Source: Dyella tabacisoli
GTDB lineage: Bacteria; Pseudomonadota; Gammaproteobacteria; Xanthomonadales; Rhodanobacteraceae
Direction of reading: 5' to 3'
NCBI RefSeq assembly: GCF_003350925.1
Contig: NZ_KZ857173.1
Span: 124,001-188,000, forward strand
Length of the DNA stretch: 64,000 nt
Positions 61,573 to 64,000 of this stretch are shown here, piece after piece (position 1 is the stretch's first letter; every line of letters starts with the position of its first letter). The notes below the pieces were generated by a model. The model did not search any database, was not told where the DNA came from, and saw only the letters and a program-made list of their open reading frames with translations. The position numbers and the translations under genes were made by a program.

Positions 61573-64000
61573 TCACTCACCGACCTGCCCTTCGGCGGCA
61601 AGACCGGGCAACGGCTTGCCGCCGACCAGTCGCTGCCGGGTAAACCATCGCTGCACCAGCACAAAAAACAGCGGTGTGAAAAAGATCCCCAGCAGCGTAC
61701 CGACCAGCATGCCGCCGAGTACGCCGGTTCCGATCGCACGCTGAGCACCGGAGCCTGCGCCGGCGGAAATCGCCAGCGGGACCACGCCCAGGCCAAAGGC
61801 CAGCGAGGTCATCAGAATCGGTCGAAGACGCATACGCACGGCGAGCAAGGTGGCGGCCACCAGCTCCATGCCTTTTTCCACGTTGTGCTTGGCGAACTCC
61901 ACGATCAGGATCGCGTTCTTGCTGGATAACCCGATCGTGGTAAGCATGGCGACCTGAAAGTACACATCGCGATCCATACCGCGCAGCCATGCAGCCAGCA
62001 CCGTACCGAGGATGCCCAGCGGCACCACCATCAATACGGCCGTGGGAATCGACCAGCTTTCGTACAGCGCGGCCAGGCAGAGAAACACCACCAGCAACGA
62101 CAGCGTATACAGCAATGGTGTCTGCGCCCCGGCTTCGCGCTCTTGATAAGACTGCCCGGTCCACTCCAGGCCGACACCCTTGGGCAAGTGGGCGACGAGC
62201 CGTTCGATCTCGGCCATCGCATCGCCGGAGCTGACCCCCGCGGCGGCCTCGCCGTTGATTTCCATCGCCGGTACGCCGTTGTAACGCTCAAGGCGCGGTG
62301 AACCAAAGTCCCAACGGGTGCCGGCGAAGGCGGTGAACGGCACCATGTTGCCTTTGTCGTTACGCACCGACCAGCGCGCGAAGTCCTCGGGCAACATGCG
62401 AAATGGAGCGTCCGCCTGCACGAACACACGCTTGACCCGGCCCCGGTCAATGAAGTCGTCGATATATTCGCTGCCCCAAGCCGTCGTCAGCGTGCTGTTG
62501 ATCGTCGCCACCGACAGCCCTTGCGCAGCGGCTTTCTTGTAATCGATATCGATGCGGAACTGCGGTGCATCCTCTTGTCCGTTCGGACGCACGTTGGCCA
62601 GCAGCTTGCTTTTGCCTGCACCCTCAAGCAGTTGGTTGCGTGCCTGGGTCAAAGCCGCGTGACCCAGCCCGCCGTTGTCTTTGAGATAAAAGGCGAAGCC
62701 GCCGGAGGTACCTAGATCAGGCACCGCCGGAGGTGCGAAGGCAAATACCAGTGCGTCCTTGATACTGGCAAAGTCACTCATCGCGCGGGTAGCCACGGCA
62801 CTGGCGCCAAGCTCGCTGGCGTGGCGCAGTTTCCAATCCCTTAGCTGGACAAAAGCCATCGCCGTATTCTGTCCTACACCGGCAAAACTGAAACCCTGCA
62901 CCGTAAACAGCGACTCGACGCTGTCCTTTTCGTTCTCCAGAAAGTGCCGCTCCACCGTGCGCACGACCTGATCGGTACGCTCCTGCGTAGCGCCGACCGG
63001 GGTGGCAATCTGTGCAAACAAAAAGCCCTGATCCTCTTCAGGCAGAAACGACGTAGGCAGACGCAAGAAGATCACCAGCATCGCCAAGACCAGGCCTACG
63101 AACAGCAAGATGCTGGGCACGCGCCGACCGAGCATGCCACGCACTACCTGTTGGTAACGGCCGCTGCCTTGATCGAACTTGCGGTTGAACCAACCAAAGA
63201 ATCCGGTATTCGCCGCGTGCTCTCCCTTGGCGACCGGCTTGAGCATGGTCGCGCACAAGGCGGGGGTGAGTACGATCGCCACCAGCACGGACAAGGCCAT
63301 CGACGCCACAATCGTCACCGAAAACTGGCGATAGATCACCCCGGTGGATCCGCTCAAAAAGGCCATCGGCACAAACACCGCCGACAACACCATGGCGATA
63401 CCGACCAAGGCACTGGTGATCTGCCCCATCGACTTGCGGGTAGCTTCGAGCGGCGACAGCCCCTCTTCGCTCATGATGCGCTCGACGTTCTCCACCACCA
63501 CGATGGCATCGTCGACCAGCAAGCCGATCGCCAGCACCATGGCGAACATGGTCAGCATATTGATCGAGTAGCCCAAGGCGGCGAGCAGCCCCAATGTCCC
63601 CAATAACACGACCGGCACCGCAATCGTGGGAATCAAGGTCGCCCGAAAGTTCTGCAGGAACAGATACATCACCAGGAACACCAGCACGATCGCCTCAAGC
63701 AGTGTCTTGATGACGCCCTCGATCGACACCTTCACAAACGGCGTGGTGTCGAATGCAATGACCCAATGCACTCCGGGCGGAAACGACGATTGAATCTGCT
63801 TGAGTGTGTCTTCCACCCGAGTCGCCGTGGCGAGCGCGTTGGCGCCGGTAGCCAGGGAAACGGCGATACCTGTCGCTGGCTTGCCGTTGAACCGGCTGAC
63901 GAAGTTGTAATCCTCCAGCCCAAGCTCGACCCGCGCTATGTCGCCCAGCGTCAGCACCGAACCGTCGCTATTGCTGCGGATCACGATGTCGCGGAACTGC
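61573..64000 (-). CDS. RND efflux pump, AcrB/MexB (HAE1) type, N-terminus outside the window
   Basis: At least 808 residues of a protein of about 1,040; the frame is open to the right edge. It has the RND membrane blocks: TM4 [18 protein letters not shown], with the paired Asp of the proton path; TM segments such as [18 protein letters not shown]; and a C-terminal half with [17 protein letters not shown] (Lys of the relay). The periplasmic porter loops lie between. It exports drugs or toxic compounds with an adaptor and outer-membrane channel; the adaptor is probably just beyond the edge. TetR downstream is the likely repressor. Confidence 0.93.
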   Translation of the reverse strand, partial: QFRDIVIRSNSDGSVLTLGDIARVELGLEDYNFVSRFNGKPATGIAVSLATGANALATATRVEDTLKQIQSSFPPGVHWVIAFDTTPFVKVSIEGVIKTLLEAIVLVFLVMYLFLQNFRATLIPTIAVPVVLLGTLGLLAALGYSINMLTMFAMVLAIGLLVDDAIVVVENVERIMSEEGLSPLEATRKSMGQITSALVGIAMVLSAVFVPMAFLSGSTGVIYRQFSVTIVASMALSVLVAIVLTPALCATMLKPVAKGEHAANTGFFGWFNRKFDQGSGRYQQVVRGMLGRRVPSILLFVGLVLAMLVIFLRLPTSFLPEEDQGFLFAQIATPVGATQERTDQVVRTVERHFLENEKDSVESLFTVQGFSFAGVGQNTAMAFVQLRDWKLRHASELGASAVATRAMSDFASIKDALVFAFAPPAVPDLGTSGGFAFYLKDNGGLGHAALTQARNQLLEGAGKSKLLANVRPNGQEDAPQFRIDIDYKKAAAQGLSVATINSTLTTAWGSEYIDDFIDRGRVKRVFVQADAPFRMLPEDFARWSVRNDKGNMVPFTAFAGTRWDFGSPRLERYNGVPAMEINGEAAAGVSSGDAMAEIERLVAHLPKGVGLEWTGQSYQEREAGAQTPLLYTLSLLVVFLCLAALYESWSIPTAVLMVVPLGILGTVLAAWLRGMDRDVYFQVAMLTTIGLSSKNAILIVEFAKHNVEKGMELVAATLLAVRMRLRPILMTSLAFGLGVVPLAISAGAGSGAQRAIGTGVLGGMLVGTLLGIFFTPLFFVLVQRWFTRQRLVGGKPLPGLAAEGQVGE

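Overview
The window is GC-rich, densely coded bacterial chromosome. It looks like a gammaproteobacterium of the Xanthomonadales, most likely Rhodanobacteraceae (Dyella, Rhodanobacter, Frateuria or Luteibacter type). Reasons: smc is followed directly by zipA; prfB and lysS are neighbours; Xcp/Xps-type pseudopilin genes are present; and interspersed GGGGAGGG and GGGAACG repeats are common. This placement is an inference from gene content. I saw no rRNA, tRNA, CRISPR array or insertion sequence.

Positions 1-17.1 kb (mostly + strand) hold the most unusual region. A very long protein of about 12 cadherin-like repeats, truncated by the left edge, is followed by a small exported protein and two related ATP-grasp-like enzymes. 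Then comes a tight operon: a TolC-like outer-membrane channel, a membrane-fusion protein carrying a cytoplasmic GAF-like region, an M50 metalloprotease fused to a second HlyD-like arm, and a shortened SecA paralogue. No type I ABC exporter is present. I read it as a candidate dedicated export system in which a SecA-type motor stands beside TolC/HlyD parts. Two small exported proteins close the region.

Positions 17.1-21.4 kb (- strand) hold a secreted PstS-like phosphate-binding protein followed by gspI, gspJ and gspK, with no other type II secretion genes nearby. Both gspI and gspJ carry a GGGAACG repeat at their very 5' ends, so it is translated into their leader peptides.

Positions 21.4-42.3 kb (- strand) form a two-partner secretion island: TpsB (FhaC-like), an ExbB with a DUF2341/LamG-like sensor region, ExbD, TonB, a porin, a periplasmic coiled-coil protein, a small lipoprotein, and an approximately 4,170-residue filamentous haemagglutinin. 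A conserved sequence motif lies upstream of both tpsA and tpsB. An ECF sigma factor, a FecR regulator and an STN/TonB-C protein at 47.1-49.4 kb are plausible regulators of this island.

Positions 42.5-52.3 kb carry a small acidic protein, a membrane-bound diguanylate cyclase, an XRE regulator divergent from an exported alpha/beta hydrolase, a small membrane protein, the sigma/FecR/STN operon, and a LysR regulator divergent from a DHA2-type MFS exporter. Positions 52.2-64 kb are mainly housekeeping genes on the - strand: zipA, smc, bolA, a YciI-like gene, a lipoprotein, lysS, and prfB with its programmed frameshift. A TetR regulator and an RND pump cut by the right edge end the window.
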